Below, in pieces: positions 9,825 to 19,260 of a DNA stretch of 31,569 nt; positions within the stretch are counted from its first letter, which is position 1, and each line of letters begins with the position of its first letter. Origin of the DNA: Tolypocladium sp. Sup5 PDA-1 (Eukaryota > Ascomycota > Sordariomycetes > Hypocreales > Ophiocordycipitaceae). The stretch covers positions 1-31,569 of the forward strand of contig JPHH03000117.1 in the NCBI GenBank assembly GCA_000750105.3, read 5' to 3'. Below the pieces are notes generated by a model, which had not been told where the DNA came from, searched no databases, and was given only the letters and a program-made list of their open reading frames with translations. The translations under genes and the position numbers were made by a program.

Positions 9825-10277
9825 TCATGCAGCTCCGTCCACGTAGATCTGCAAATGCTTCATCAACGACCCGCACAGGGAGTTGCCGTCGAGCATGGCC
9901 ACGCCCTCGTAACAGCCCGGCATCGGGGTCACGACGAAGCCGCCCTCGTACTTCGCATCGTCGGTCACGGAGGTGTTCCTGCTCAGGTCGAGCACCGTCC
10001 CCCTCTTCAGGCCCTCGGTCTGCTGCAGGCAGAACATCACCACCGCGCGTGTTGTTCGCTATCGCGTCCCACATCGTGCTTCTGGCCACGCCGGCGAGGG
10101 TGCACAGACGCTCGTGTTGCGCTCGTTCGGCCACCTGATCCTGCCGCAGTTGCCGAACGCGTACAGGCAGTAGCACAGTTCATAGGGCTGGCTTTGTCGG
10201 TGTCCAACTGCAACGAGAGGACTCCCGTCTCGCTGGAGATCTCCTTGGAGACCGAGTTCAAGAAGAGCGTGAATCAC
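9825..10277 (-). pseudogene. DNA polymerase family B-like fragment, frameshifted
   Basis: The minus frame 10043-9825 carries KYEGGFVVTPMPGCY then VAMLDGNSLCGSLM. This matches the arrangement before and at motif A of family B DNA polymerases (Y-x-G-G-x-V, P-G-x-Y, then D-x-x-S-L-Y-P-S), with the last part degenerate: Cys-Gly replaces Tyr-Pro. Upstream, the pattern of the palm-proximal helices continues in other frames: RLCTLAGVARSTMWDAIANN at about 10060-10130, and a further frame change beyond about 10170. There are at least two frameshifts, and the fragment ends just after motif A, so motifs C and B are absent. It cannot be functional. Codons end almost always in G or C, unlike neighbouring genes. 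A viral or other large-replicon origin is inference; the group is not identified. Confidence 0.55.
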
Positions 10278-10300
10278 ATCACGGCATCGACCACTTAGCC

Positions 10301-10555
10301 ATGGCTGCCGAGTGCAGGTCGGCCACGGCCCTGATGGAGACCCGAACCGGGGTCCCGGTCGAGCGCCTGGTCGGCACCTTCGCCGCCAGGTCGTCCAGGC
10401 TGGTGTGCGAGCCCATGTACGGCATGCCGTTCATGGTCGGCATCAAGACCATTAAGTTCAGACTGACCTTCACCGGGCGCCGGTACCTGGCCAGGAACTG
10501 GGGCACGGAGACGGTCGACCTCGAGACGCTAAAGGTCACCGTGAAGATCATCTAG
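10301..10555 (+). CDS. Unidentified GC-rich 84-aa ORF in the virus-like island
   Basis: An ATG to TAG frame with nearly every third codon base G or C. This bias supports the plus frame over the antisense one, which is also open. The protein is basic and strand-like (FMVGIKTIKFRLTFTGRRYL). It starts two bases after a stop in another frame and is divergent from the polymerase fragment. It has no recognisable domain. It may be an intact small gene or part of a broken larger one. Confidence 0.4.
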   Translation: MAAECRSATALMETRTGVPVERLVGTFAARSSRLVCEPMYGMPFMVGIKTIKFRLTFTGRRYLARNWGTETVDLETLKVTVKII

Positions 10556-10697
10556 ATCAAACCATCTTCAGGATCATCAACGTAGAGGTAGTAGTATACA
10601 GCTCTGTCTACACGGTCAGGCGCATGATTGGCGATTCCGATGTGAACAACACACTTGACTAGAGATCATGATCGTCAGCTAGATCAATACCATCAAC

Positions 10698-11053
10698 ATG
10701 TCCAACAACGATAAGAAGAACGGAGGCAACGCGAAGAACGAGGAGGCGAGCAGGTCCGTGAAGACGCTCGTCAACCCGCAGGAGGAGAGCGGCGTCGAGA
10801 AGAGCTGCAGGAGAAGGTGTCCTCGGACCAGCCCGAGACCGCCACCGGTGTTGCGGAGGTCGACCCGACCGTGGGCCGAAAGTCGAAGCTGGACGCCTTG
10901 AAGAAGAAGGCCGAGGCCTCGAGGGAGAAGTCGCTCATCGACGCGTTCAACAAGGTGGAGCTATTCGACTCCACCAAGGCATCCGGCTGGAAGACCACCG
11001 GCACGCACACGCTCGAGGCCATGAAGACGGGGGCCAACCCAACTCGCTCATGA
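10698..11053 (+). pseudogene. Lys/Glu-rich GC-rich ORF with one frameshift
   Basis: The frame opens with ATG TCC AAC in CAACATG and reads a hydrophilic NDKKNGGNAKNEEASRSV. Near 10800 the coding sense shifts to the frame covering 10817-11053, where KSKLDALKKKAEASREK forms a charged helix, and that frame ends in TGA at about 11053. A one-base change near 10800 explains the switch. The strong G/C third-position bias continues across it. I do not recognise the product. It sits between the other island genes on the same strand as the next. Confidence 0.4.
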
Positions 11054-11157
11054 AACATCGGCGCGGAGCAGAGGGAGCCCGAGTGAGCCCGAGTGAACGC
11101 CGAGGAGCTGGAGGTGAGTTCCAACCGTCAACGTCGTTCCACTAGCCGCTGAACCGG

Positions 11158-11845
11158 GTGGGCTGTAAGACAGGCAAGGCTGTCGTGGTGGCTCGCTGTG
11201 GCCTCCTACATCCTCCCCGTGAAGCCGGTGAACAACACCAGGCGCAGCATCATGGACCCCCGGCATGGAGTTCGTCGTCGCGACGACAACGCAGCATCGT
11301 GCCTACCGAGAAGGCCTACATCTCAACCCTCGACGCGTCTAGATACTGCATCGGCACCGGTCCCGAGAAGTACGACACCACCGGCTCCCCGCGCTACTAC
11401 TCGGACATGGTCGTGGCCGACATCAGGGGCGAGTGGCTGGTCAACCAGTGGACCTCGGAGGGCGTCGTCATCGACGGTGTGGCCCAGAACATCCTGATGC
11501 AGCAGAACAGGCCCGGCAACACCAGCGCCGCAGGATCGTGTTCCACTTCGCGAGGATTGGCCTGCCCACACACGAGTTCGGCCCCATGTTCAACACCTTG
11601 GGCCAGAAAGTACGAGGGGTGCCTGTCCCAGGTGACGCCCTACTGGATGAACGCCTCCTGGGGCGTGTCGTCCTTCAACACCACCTTCTTGTTCATCATC
11701 GAGGAGGGCAAGATCCAGAGCACCAACCGCCTGTCAACCGCCTGTCTGACGTCATACGGGGACTCCACCACCGCGTGGTTGTCGTACGCGCACAGGGGAC
11801 TGCCGCTCATGTACACCTCGGACGCCTTCATCAACATGGTGCAAG
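11158..11845 (+). pseudogene. Unidentified GC-rich gene remnant with several frameshifts
   Basis: Protein-like stretches occur in turn in different plus frames: SYILPVKPVNN near 11205-11240; a long well-biased run (IVPTEKAYISTLDASRYC onward) at about 11300-11530; then IVFHFARIGLPTHEFGPMF at about 11535-11610; and a last run from 11610 to about 11845 (TPYWMNASWGVSSFN, then LPLMYTSDAFINM). At least three frame changes separate them. Aromatic, Asn/Thr-rich strand-like content would suit a structural protein, but I cannot assign a family. Bias toward G/C at third positions matches the rest of the island. Sequence character changes at about 11845, where the neighbouring pseudogene's similarity begins. 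Confidence 0.45.
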
Positions 11846-12579
11846 TTCTTTTGCAAGTGTCGCATGATATCAAGAGGGAAACAATGCTCTGGGGATGGGG
11901 CCGAATTACTCGAAGGCTGTGTGAAGATGGCCCGCCTAGCAAGAAATGATAAGAGGTTAGCCCGACATTGCACCACGACAGTCGCCGCTGCCGTCCGATC
12001 TTACTCTTGGTGAGGATCGTTGGACGGGAGTTGCGGCCGTATTGCACAAGACGTTCTCTCGGAGGAACCAGCGAGCGCTGAAATCAGGAACTTTTCCCCC
12101 CCGATATGGAGACCATAGTCACGTCATTGTCCGGGTTGTCCAGGTTGTACTGGGGTCCTTGGATCAAGGGTTAATGTCGAATATTTGATTGACCCATCGG
12201 ACCTGCGAAAAGCCAGCATCGGAATGGAGACGCCATATAATGTCTTCGCGACAAAAGCAGTGGGATAGTTCTAAAGGCAAGGCGGAGATGGTCTCGGCAG
12301 TCTCGCCTGTAGGTTGAACAACAAAGTCGATATCTTCAGTGCTGCGAAGTGGGAGACCGTATTGCATTCGAACAAGCATGGATGCAGCACCGCCACTGAG
12401 CTACCAGGCAGCAATGAAAGTTGTATTGAGGTTGCGATGGTTTAGGCTCCGGAAAGGACAGACAAAGGAGAAAGCTCTCGCGCCATACCTGGAAGCTCAT
12501 CTGCGGCTGCAATGCATTCCCAAATGCCATCACGCAAGCAGCTCCATCGTCTGGTGATGTTGCCGAGAAAATCGATCAT
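11846..12579 (-). pseudogene. Nucleotidyltransferase-fold (AbiEii-like) fungal gene, degenerate and 3'-truncated
   Basis: ATG at 12579 begins a first exon (GIWECIAAADELP). An intron with GTATGG to GGTAG leads to GGAASMLVRMQYGLPLRS then TEDIDFVV. The GGxx and (T)xDIDxVV elements are those of a nucleotidyltransferase fold in a family common in fungi. Further down, the expected continuations appear in other frames: QYNLDNPDNDVTMVSISGG near 12100-12160 and FSARWFLRENVL near 12050-12090. A likely intron (GTAAGA, GCTAAC, TGCTAG) lies at about 11945-12015. A last piece near 11850-11935 has an internal stop. The exon 1 to 2 junction does not keep frame. It ends abruptly at the GC-rich island, so the insertion probably truncated it. 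Confidence 0.5.
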
Positions 12580-13173
12580 CCGTCGCCCTCAACTTAGGTA
12601 GGTGATACATCGTGTCGGATGTTGGACCTCGGCCATTTCGGTATCTGGAGGCATCCGTTCACGTCACCACGAGATGGTGAGCACTAGGTCCCAGTCGCAA
12701 GCTTGAAGGATTTCTGCCTCCTCATACACTTACATGGCTTGGTCCTTTTTGTTTATATCCCAGCTGCCAAACGAATTCTGCTAATACTCGATTCGAGATC
12801 GTGATGCCAAGCTGATTCTGCGAGTAGGGAGCTTGGCTCGACGGACGTCGATACGATATATAAGAGTAAGTAGCTAAGTGTCGCGGAAGTTAATTAGGGA
12901 AGCTAAATGTACGGAAGTAGAGGATCGTCGAAACTTTCTGCTCTATTCTCACACGTTGCCATATCCCAGCATCAGCACGCCGAAGCTCCCTGTGGCCGCT
13001 CCGAGAACCAACCAATTGTGACGTCCCAGTCCACCCCAAAGGCTTTGTGTGAGTCGACAGAGCTTACTGCTCTACCAATGACACTCATGGCTGATAGGCC
13101 GGTGTGTTTGTGAGGGAAAGACTAAACTAAGAACACAGTTCAAAGGCCAATTTATCGTCTAGAGGGACAGTGG
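12580..13173. other. Intergenic, no gene recognised
   Basis: AT-rich stretches near 12840-12910 include ATATATAAGAG at about 12855, a possible plus-strand TATA box with no convincing gene after it. Other frames are short and unsupported. Confidence 0.4.
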
Positions 13174-14083
13174 CTACACGGCAAGTGTGACTGGTTGATA
13201 CTCGTAGCGCAGACATTGGATGTCGCTGTAACCTCCTTGGCCGCCATTGCTATTGCCTGCACCACTGATGTAAGCTTTAATGTCATATTGCCTTCGTAAT
13301 CGACTTACATCGTTTAAAGTTATCTATCATGACTGCGGAACAGTCAGTTGATGAGGTAGCAACGGACTGGCGCTTATTCGACTGGCAATTTGGTATCCAG
13401 CTAATGGTATAGCGGTAGAAATGACCGTTCCCATTCCAGAACGTCGTAGATATACTATCACTCTGATTGTCGAGGTCTCTGACTCCATTCTCGTTGCAAA
13501 ATCGGGTTGCATAACTTTCTTGAAACCCTTCGTCTGTTGTCAACTCTCCACGTTGGTGGCATTTCAAACCTTGGAATATTTCAGACGATCTTGTGGATCC
13601 ACTGCAGATTGCGTCCAAAGATGCCTTGGGATTATCTCGAGTCCCTGATGCAAAACCTTCGGTCGCGAGCGATTGTGTAGGGGAGCGGGCACTTGAAACG
13701 AGGGAAACAGTGGTGGATGTTGAGTGAGCTATTGCAGAAAATTGTGTTGCTCCCTGCGTTTTAATGATTGTTGGAGATGGACTCACTTGACAGCCCTGAG
13801 TCCTGCTATGCCGCAGTTCGAAGACAGCATTGCCGTCAGAGCTTGTCCAGGTCGCTGGTGGTACGGCGGGAGCGAATGGCACAGTGTATGTTTCACCGGC
13901 TTGGACAAAATCAGGCTTAAGTCCAGGGTTTAAATCCAAGATACCTTGATATCCAGGAAGGCCAAGCTTGTCGACAGCGTCTAACATGACATCACCGCAA
14001 GCGACTTTCCAAAGGCCAACACTGGAGTTAGCATCGTGTGCTCCTGCTAAGGCAATGTAAAATATGACATGCAATTGCCACAT
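13174..14083 (-). CDS. Secreted LysM-domain protein, two exons
   Basis: Exons on the minus strand are 14083-13309 and 13256-13174, with a 52-nt intron (GTAAGT to GTGCAG). Splicing joins CSAVMIDNFKRC to NSNGGQGGYSDIQC, restoring a Cys-Asn-x-Asn-Gly-Gly C-terminal motif known from fungal secreted proteins; without splicing the frame ends five codons later. The product is about 285 residues. Residues 1-17 are a signal peptide. A LysM-type repeat follows at about 23-70 (WKVACGDVMLDAVDKLGL, then LNPGLKPDFVQAGETYTVPF). A Ser/Thr-rich linker follows, then a Cys-containing C-terminal domain with YRYTISWIPNC. LysM modules bind chitin or related glycans. As an extracellular or cell-wall protein it may shield chitin, but that role is inference. 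ACATAAAG lies about 45 bases upstream of the ATG. Confidence 0.78.
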
Positions 14084-14534
14084 GATTTGGGAGGAAGCTG
14101 GATGACAACACTGACGCCCTGCTCTTTATGTACGGTAACATGTCGTCAGGTTGTTCCTTTTGACAACCTGGCGCCTGACCAAATCTTGCCGAAGGATCTT
14201 CTTGGTCCTGGCCGGTTTTTGGCGTCAAACTTACTCGCCCTTTCAGGTACTGTATGTAAACCAGCCCAAGAGAGCAAGAAGGGACGCGTGTAAGGTGTAA
14301 TACAGGACTATACCTAGCTGCTCTCTGTGAGAAGTCCTTGTCAGCAAAGAGCCGTGAGGCACGGCACACGGAGATTCAATCTGGACCAACTTTCGTATTT
14401 CAAGTCCATAAAAAGACTTACGGATGTAGAAGATTTTGAAACCCATGACGGGCCCATTGAACCTAGATACAATACTTAGTCACCCAACAGATCTCGCTCT
14501 CGTTGCATAGTTGCTATGTATTCGAAACCTGATA
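14084..14534. other. Intergenic, probable promoter of the LysM gene
   Basis: No supported gene. Antisense frames are short. The proximal 100 bases presumably hold the LysM gene's promoter. Confidence 0.4.
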
Positions 14535-14900
14535 GATAATCTTCCTTTTGTTGCTGTTGCTAGGTATTGATGAGGCTTAGCTGTCGTTATGCTCGACTGG
14601 GTATCGCCAGGAAAGGACATGGTATTAAGGGAAGCCCAGCTCAGCGATTTTAGCTTGTTTTGACTTCGTCTAAACGTACAGAAGAACTTGCTGACACCTA
14701 TTGTAGGCGCGAACGAGAGTTATAGTGCGAGCCTTACTCAAGCCGTGTGGCGGCGTTAGTGATCTTCGTGATGTGTGTTAGGCCTGTCGGCCTTCTTAGT
14801 GATGTTGTGTGTCGGCCTTCCTCTTTAATCTTCACCATCACAAGCGGGCCTGACTATATAAAATCACACTCAGCCTATATGCATGTAATATAATGAGCTT
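14535..14900 (+). repeat. LTR-like, AT-rich region with a TATA box
   Basis: Two imperfect tandem units (14757-14797 and 14798-14822) share TAGTGAT...GTCGGCCTTC. A clean TATA box, CTATATAAAATC, follows at about 14855-14866. Unit repeats plus a TATA box upstream of a gag remnant at 15868 suit a degraded LTR, but I could not define its ends or a partner copy. Confidence 0.3.
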
Positions 14901-15345
14901 GAAGATTACTAGGATATTCAATTTGCTACATCTTAGCCGGTATTTAAGCTACAAATGTGATGCCTTTGACGATGCCTGCGACATCGCACACACGTTGTGG
15001 TGGCCGGCGATGCTTACGTTATCGCTAGGCCCCGTGGCCCTACGCGGTCCCGCCCGGGCGCGAGACTATTGGATCCCCAGGTCTCGGCCATTTTGCCGGC
15101 AATGCTCAACTTTGATTGCGCAAAAAATGCTCACTTCAGCATAAAGGACCAAATGAAATACATAGCTAGAAGTATTACGAGATTTTGCATCGATTGACAC
15201 TAGTTGCATTGGTGCAGCGGTCGTGGCTGGTCGTAGCCACGCGAAGACTGCCATTTGAGGTGCATGTCGAATTTCACTAAAACGCGGCCACAAGCCAACG
15301 CCCGCACTAAACTCAGCTCCGATGTATTCCAATAAATCCACACGA

Positions 15346-15434
15346 GAAACGGGGCCCGTTTCGCGGGGGGAAACACAGTGGGATAGAGTTCATAGTAATG
15401 ATTGGCGATGAATGTGAAACGGGCTCCGTTTCAC
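15346..15434. repeat. Two near-perfect palindromes with a shared core
   Basis: GAAACGGGGCCCGTTTC (15346-15362) and GTGAAACGGGCTCCGTTTCAC (15414-15434) are each palindromic except near the centre and share the half-site GAAACGG. Their centres are 70 bases apart. They could form hairpins or be paired protein-binding sites. Confidence 0.75.
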
Positions 15435-15867
15435 GACACAATACATACTAGAGAGCAATAAAACCTTTGAGATATTCCGTCTGCGACGAGGTGTAAGTCC
15501 GGCGAGTCACCGGATTCGGCAGATCACCGGATAATCCTTGAGTGAGCAAAATCCCTATTGGGCATTTCCATCCTCATCATATCCTGCATAAACGGGTCAT
15601 TCGGATCGCGGCGTGCATTAGTGCCTGAACTGCCGCCCACCTCGCGGCCTCCATCCCAGTTCGTTAAAACTTCGCAACCTTGGGCATCAACGATTGTGCC
15701 CAATTCCAAATTAAAGCAACCCAATTTTTGGCACTGACGAAAAGTTTACTAGTAAAATACCCATTACTGTCAATGCACATATATTTGCAAAAGTACCTTC
15801 CTCTCATTACTTCGAAGACTCGTCGTCATCCTGTGGTCGGTGGCTCAGTGTCCAAGCTGCAATCAAG

Positions 15868-16224
15868 ATGTCTCCGGGCAGTTCCAACAGATTTTCGGGG
15901 GACCATGATGCGTCTACTCCCAGTGCAAAATTAAGAGAAGAGGAAGTACGGGCTGTAGAACACAAGATTCTGAACTTGCGTCAGACTGGCTCTGCGTTCA
16001 ACTATGCAAAGCTGTTCAGAGAGCATGCTTTGTTCCTTGGTTGGAATCATGCATGTCTTATGGCAATATTTTACAACGGCTTAAAGGAGGATGTCAAGGA
16101 CGAAATTTACATAAAAGATCGGCCGGAAACCTTGGAAGAATATATCGCAATGGCCGTCACAATAGACAACAGACTATATGCGCGGCGTTTGGAGAAGCGG
16201 GATGCAAAACGAAGAAACCTCTGA
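15868..16224 (+). pseudogene. Retrotransposon Gag remnant (Ty3/Gypsy type)
   Basis: This 118-aa frame contains GSAFNYAKLFREHALFLGWN, then AIFYNGLKEDVKDEI, DRPETLEEYIAMAVTIDNRL and a basic RRLEKRDAKRR. This is the C-terminal part of the Gag (retrotrans_gag) domain of fungal Ty3/Gypsy elements, where a Q-x-GS, a conserved Trp, an FxxGL and an IDNRL motif occur in order. The zinc knuckle and all of Pol are missing, and the N-terminal half is also absent or replaced, so this is a fragment. A stop follows at 16222-16224. It lies between an LTR-like region and unrelated sequence. Confidence 0.72.
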
Positions 16225-16698
16225 CCTCTTGAGGGCGTAAATGATGGGGCCGCTGGACGGCTGAAGACATTCCACAGAGGATAGTGGCTGAAGCATTGAG
16301 GGAGGTCTACAGTAGCATGAACGGGACCGGAAGACTCTGTTTATGGTGGTGGCATGGCGGTGGTGTGGTGATGGAGGTCAGTCACTCAATGAAATCAAAT
16401 CTCCCGACGAGGCCAGAAAATCCCTCAATACGCGCAATAACTATTCATTGGCATCCTATGTATGCATTTTATTGTCAATGAGTTATATGTAATTCTCGCT
16501 GAGCGATTGAACTCCTGTTGGCGGCCGATGCATCAAGAACAGATACTCTACTTTATGCCCATACCTTTTGAACTTCTCATCAAGCATTTGTATTGGGATG
16601 TTACCAGCACGCGTAATAAGCTCTGCACTCCATCGCCCTGCCAGGCCGGGACTGACGCTTGTGACGCGCCTGAAACAGAATCGGAAGGCTCGCTTACT
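16225..16698. other. Repeat-rich spacer, no gene recognised
   Basis: Nothing beyond short frames between the Gag remnant and the end of the minus-strand fragment. Confidence 0.4.
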
Positions 16699-17028
16699 TC
16701 ACTCTGGCTCAATCTCTTCGTATTCTTCATAATTTTGGTAGTCGCTGTCATCGTCGCTACTGTTCGACTCCGTCTCCTCGAGTATCTCTGCTGGCGACGG
16801 GTAATGGTCCCAAGCCGTGTCGCACCACAATCGTCTAATAGCGCGGCTCTGCGCTGGGTAAAGAGCACGGCCAGTAAGCTTTTTCGTGTCTTGCCGAGGT
16901 AATCGCCAAAGTCGGATCCAAAAACAGATGCACCTTTTCAGTAGCCGTCGATATTGTTTCTCGGTCTCGCGCTTGGCCAGAAGTTTGAATGGTGCGTTAA
17001 ATGGGCGGTCAGGGCCGTTATATAAATG
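16699..17028 (-). pseudogene. Fragment of a fungal subtelomeric gene family (possibly RecQ/TLH-associated)
   Basis: This minus-strand frame lacks a start codon and has 109 sense codons. It contains KLLAKRETEKQYRRLLKRCI, then CFWIRLWRLPRQ, LTGRALYPAQSRAIRRLWCD and an acidic end (SSDDDSDYQNYEEYEEIEPE), and stops at TGA 16701-16699. The strong, regular protein character and acidic tail make it real coding ancestry. From memory, similar blocks occur in repeated fungal proteins linked to telomere-associated RecQ helicases, but I cannot confirm that. An in-frame stop just upstream of 17028 and AT-rich sequence beyond show it is truncated. Confidence 0.48.
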
Positions 17029-17115
17029 TTATAGAGGTAAGGTTTAGTAGAACTATTAGATAGCAATAGAAACCCTACGGAAGCTACTAATTAAAAAAGG
17101 TAAACTAGAGAATAC

Positions 17116-18502
17116 TCAAAAAAAGACAATAGTAATACTTCCCTCGATAGAACCTGCCGGTTGGAAGTCTTGTATCGCGTTCGATACACTGCTGGCCACG
17201 AAGTTAGAGCCGCCTCCACCACCTCCACCGACCTCTTGATTATACGTTCGCGGACCACCTGGGGATTGCATGCTCCAGAGCGCGGCTCCACTACCACCGC
17301 CAAAGTAACCTCCGCCACCACCGCCCGAAGCTCCCGCCCTTGGGGCATTACTTGGGTTCTGGCCGATTATACCAACTCCTCCAACGGTCCCAACTCCAGG
17401 GTTACCATTCGCAGCTGAGTTTTCTTCTCCAGACCATGTTCCCCCGGAGCCAGGGCCAGTGGACGAGCCTGGACCTCCTCCCCCTATGGTAGAGAAGGGG
17501 GGTGCTGAACCCCCACGTGAAATAATATACGATTGTCCCTGATAACCTGCGTTGTTAGAGAAATTTTGTGCAACGGCGAAAACGTTATGCGGGTTGTCAG
17601 GGTCCGGATCCCGGTCGTAACCGTTAAGGCTGGTACCTCCGCCTCCTCCCGCGACAACGACCAATTCGTTCGCGAGATAGAGGACGGATGCTCCACCGCC
17701 TGCACCAGCGTAGGAGGCTCCGCCGCTCCCGTATAGACTTAGCCCAGGCGCACTCAAAGATGTAGGGTCGCTTCTGTTTTCGTCGCCGGCACCACCGGTG
17801 ATGGCGACGACGATCTGTCCACCTTTGACTGCGGTAGTCCCGTTGATCAAAGCCCCAAGGCCCCCCAAACCAATTCCGTTAATATCACCCCCATTCCCAC
17901 CGGAAACTGTGAAATTCATTCTCCCGGCACATTGGGGGACGGTCCATGAGGAATTAGTTCCGAATGTTCCAGTCGCCGAAAGCGTCTGTGTAATAGGAGT
18001 GGCGCACGTCGGAGTAGTCGACGTGGCAGTACTACTGGTACTGGACGTAGTCTTGCTGCGATGCACCGAAGTGGTCGTAGTACGGGAATTTAGGGACTTC
18101 GTAGGACGGGAGCTTGGAGACTTCGAAGTACGGGAACTTGGGGACTTCGTAGGACGGGTGGTAGCACTAGGAAGTGGCTTCGTCTCGGTGAAGGTGTTGA
18201 TCTCTTCCTGCCTTATAGTAATGCAAGTAGCCGATGGCAGAGGCAGAGGACGGTGACATTGAGTTCTCGTTCTGTCTTGTTTCTCAGCTCCATGACTCAT
18301 CCTGTAGTAATTTCACAGCCACATGCACGCACCGAATATCTGTTTTCAGAGAAGTCTGGCCGGAGCAAATCAATGCCACGGGCTGATGCTCCAGAACGAC
18401 TACGCAGTCTCGGCAGTCTCGAACGTGAGCCTGAGCAGCATGTTGCTGTAGACCACATGCACCAAGCACGGCCAGATAAGCCCAAAGGCGCAATCTAGTC
18501 AT
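17116..18502 (-). CDS. Secreted glycine-rich protein, two exons
   Basis: Exons on the minus strand are 18502-18333 and 18271-17116, with a 61-nt intron (GTGCGT, branch AGCTGAG, ACAG) and a split codon; the product is about 441 residues. The ATG at 18502 sits in GCCACGATGAC. Residues 1-24 form a signal peptide (LRLWAYLAVLGACGLQQHA). A short Cys-containing region follows (DCRDCVVVL, then CSGQTSL), then a Ser/Thr/Lys-rich linker of repeated SPSSR units. The remaining 280 residues are glycine-rich, with poly-Gly runs separated by strand-like segments (TVPQCAGRMNFTVSGGNGG, then GGQIVVAITGGAGDE). This resembles the glycine-rich domains of extracellular proteins in many microbes. Function is unknown; cell-wall or matrix location is inferred. 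Confidence 0.72.
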
Positions 18503-19025
18503 CGTGGCTAGTCGTCGATGAGATGATAGTATGAAGGAGTGTAGTGACTGCTTCGAAGGGCTCGTAGGACCGGGAGGACGGGTCGCGCTACTTGTAGACA
18601 TCGTTACTGCTTCACACTGTGGCGGAAAAGCTGCAGAAATATTTAGCCATCCAGCTGGAATCTTTGGCAACGCGCCGAATGCGTATGGAATGTGGAAAGT
18701 AAGACCACAACAACCAGACATCAAGATATGCGATGCGACTTACGGAGCAGAAATCGTAGGTAATAGAATAACTATAAGACATTATGGTACTCCGTACGTT
18801 AATCATTCCTAAGATTGGGTGCGACAATAATACCATCTCTATACGGAGTACCTCGTACAGGAGTACTTATACCGAAACATACACGCAGAGCTAAGCCACA
18901 TTCAGCAGGGAATGCGCCACCAGATCTTACCGCGCGATTCCCCATACAGTGGATCATGCTCCTGATGAGAAGTCACCTTTGGTGTGTGTGATGTGCATGA
19001 ATTCGAACGCAGTCAATTGAAGATA
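18503..19025. other. Intergenic between the glycine-rich gene and the MULE region
   Basis: No supported gene. It contains TACGGAGTACCTCGTAC-type near-palindromic sequence at about 18842-18858 and presumably the promoter of the glycine-rich gene. Confidence 0.4.
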
Positions 19026-19260
19026 TTAACATAACACGAGCGGCTGCAAGGCCGCAAGACCGGCGCCCTTGGCCACGGCCACTACGATTAAAGCGGCTAG
19101 CTCGGCCGCGGCGGGACTCCGGAGCGGTATACCGCGCCAATGGCCTAGAAGGAAGTCTTCGTCGCGTTCATACAGGCCCTGTACGGGCAGGCTCGTAGCG
19201 GTAGTGATGATATCGAGCGGTCGGTCCCGGAAGAGTTCCGGCCACCCCGTGAACTGAAGC
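19026..19260 (-). pseudogene. GC-rich ORF fragment of unknown origin
   Basis: A minus-strand frame without a start codon runs between two stops and reads FTGWPELFRDRPLDIITTA, then FLLGHWRGIPLRSPAAAELA and a hydrophobic end (ALIVVAVAKGAGLAAL). Composition and flow look protein-derived. I do not know the family. It may be the tail of a lost gene or part of the transposon's flank. Confidence 0.3.

Noticed and set aside
10279..10551. Minus-strand ORF antisense to the 84-aa GC-rich ORF
   Set aside because: The plus frame has the stronger G/C third-position bias; the antisense frame is its shadow.
15066..15341. 91-codon minus-strand ORF
   Set aside because: Some protein-like stretches but no start context, domain or intron; overlaps a repeat-rich region.
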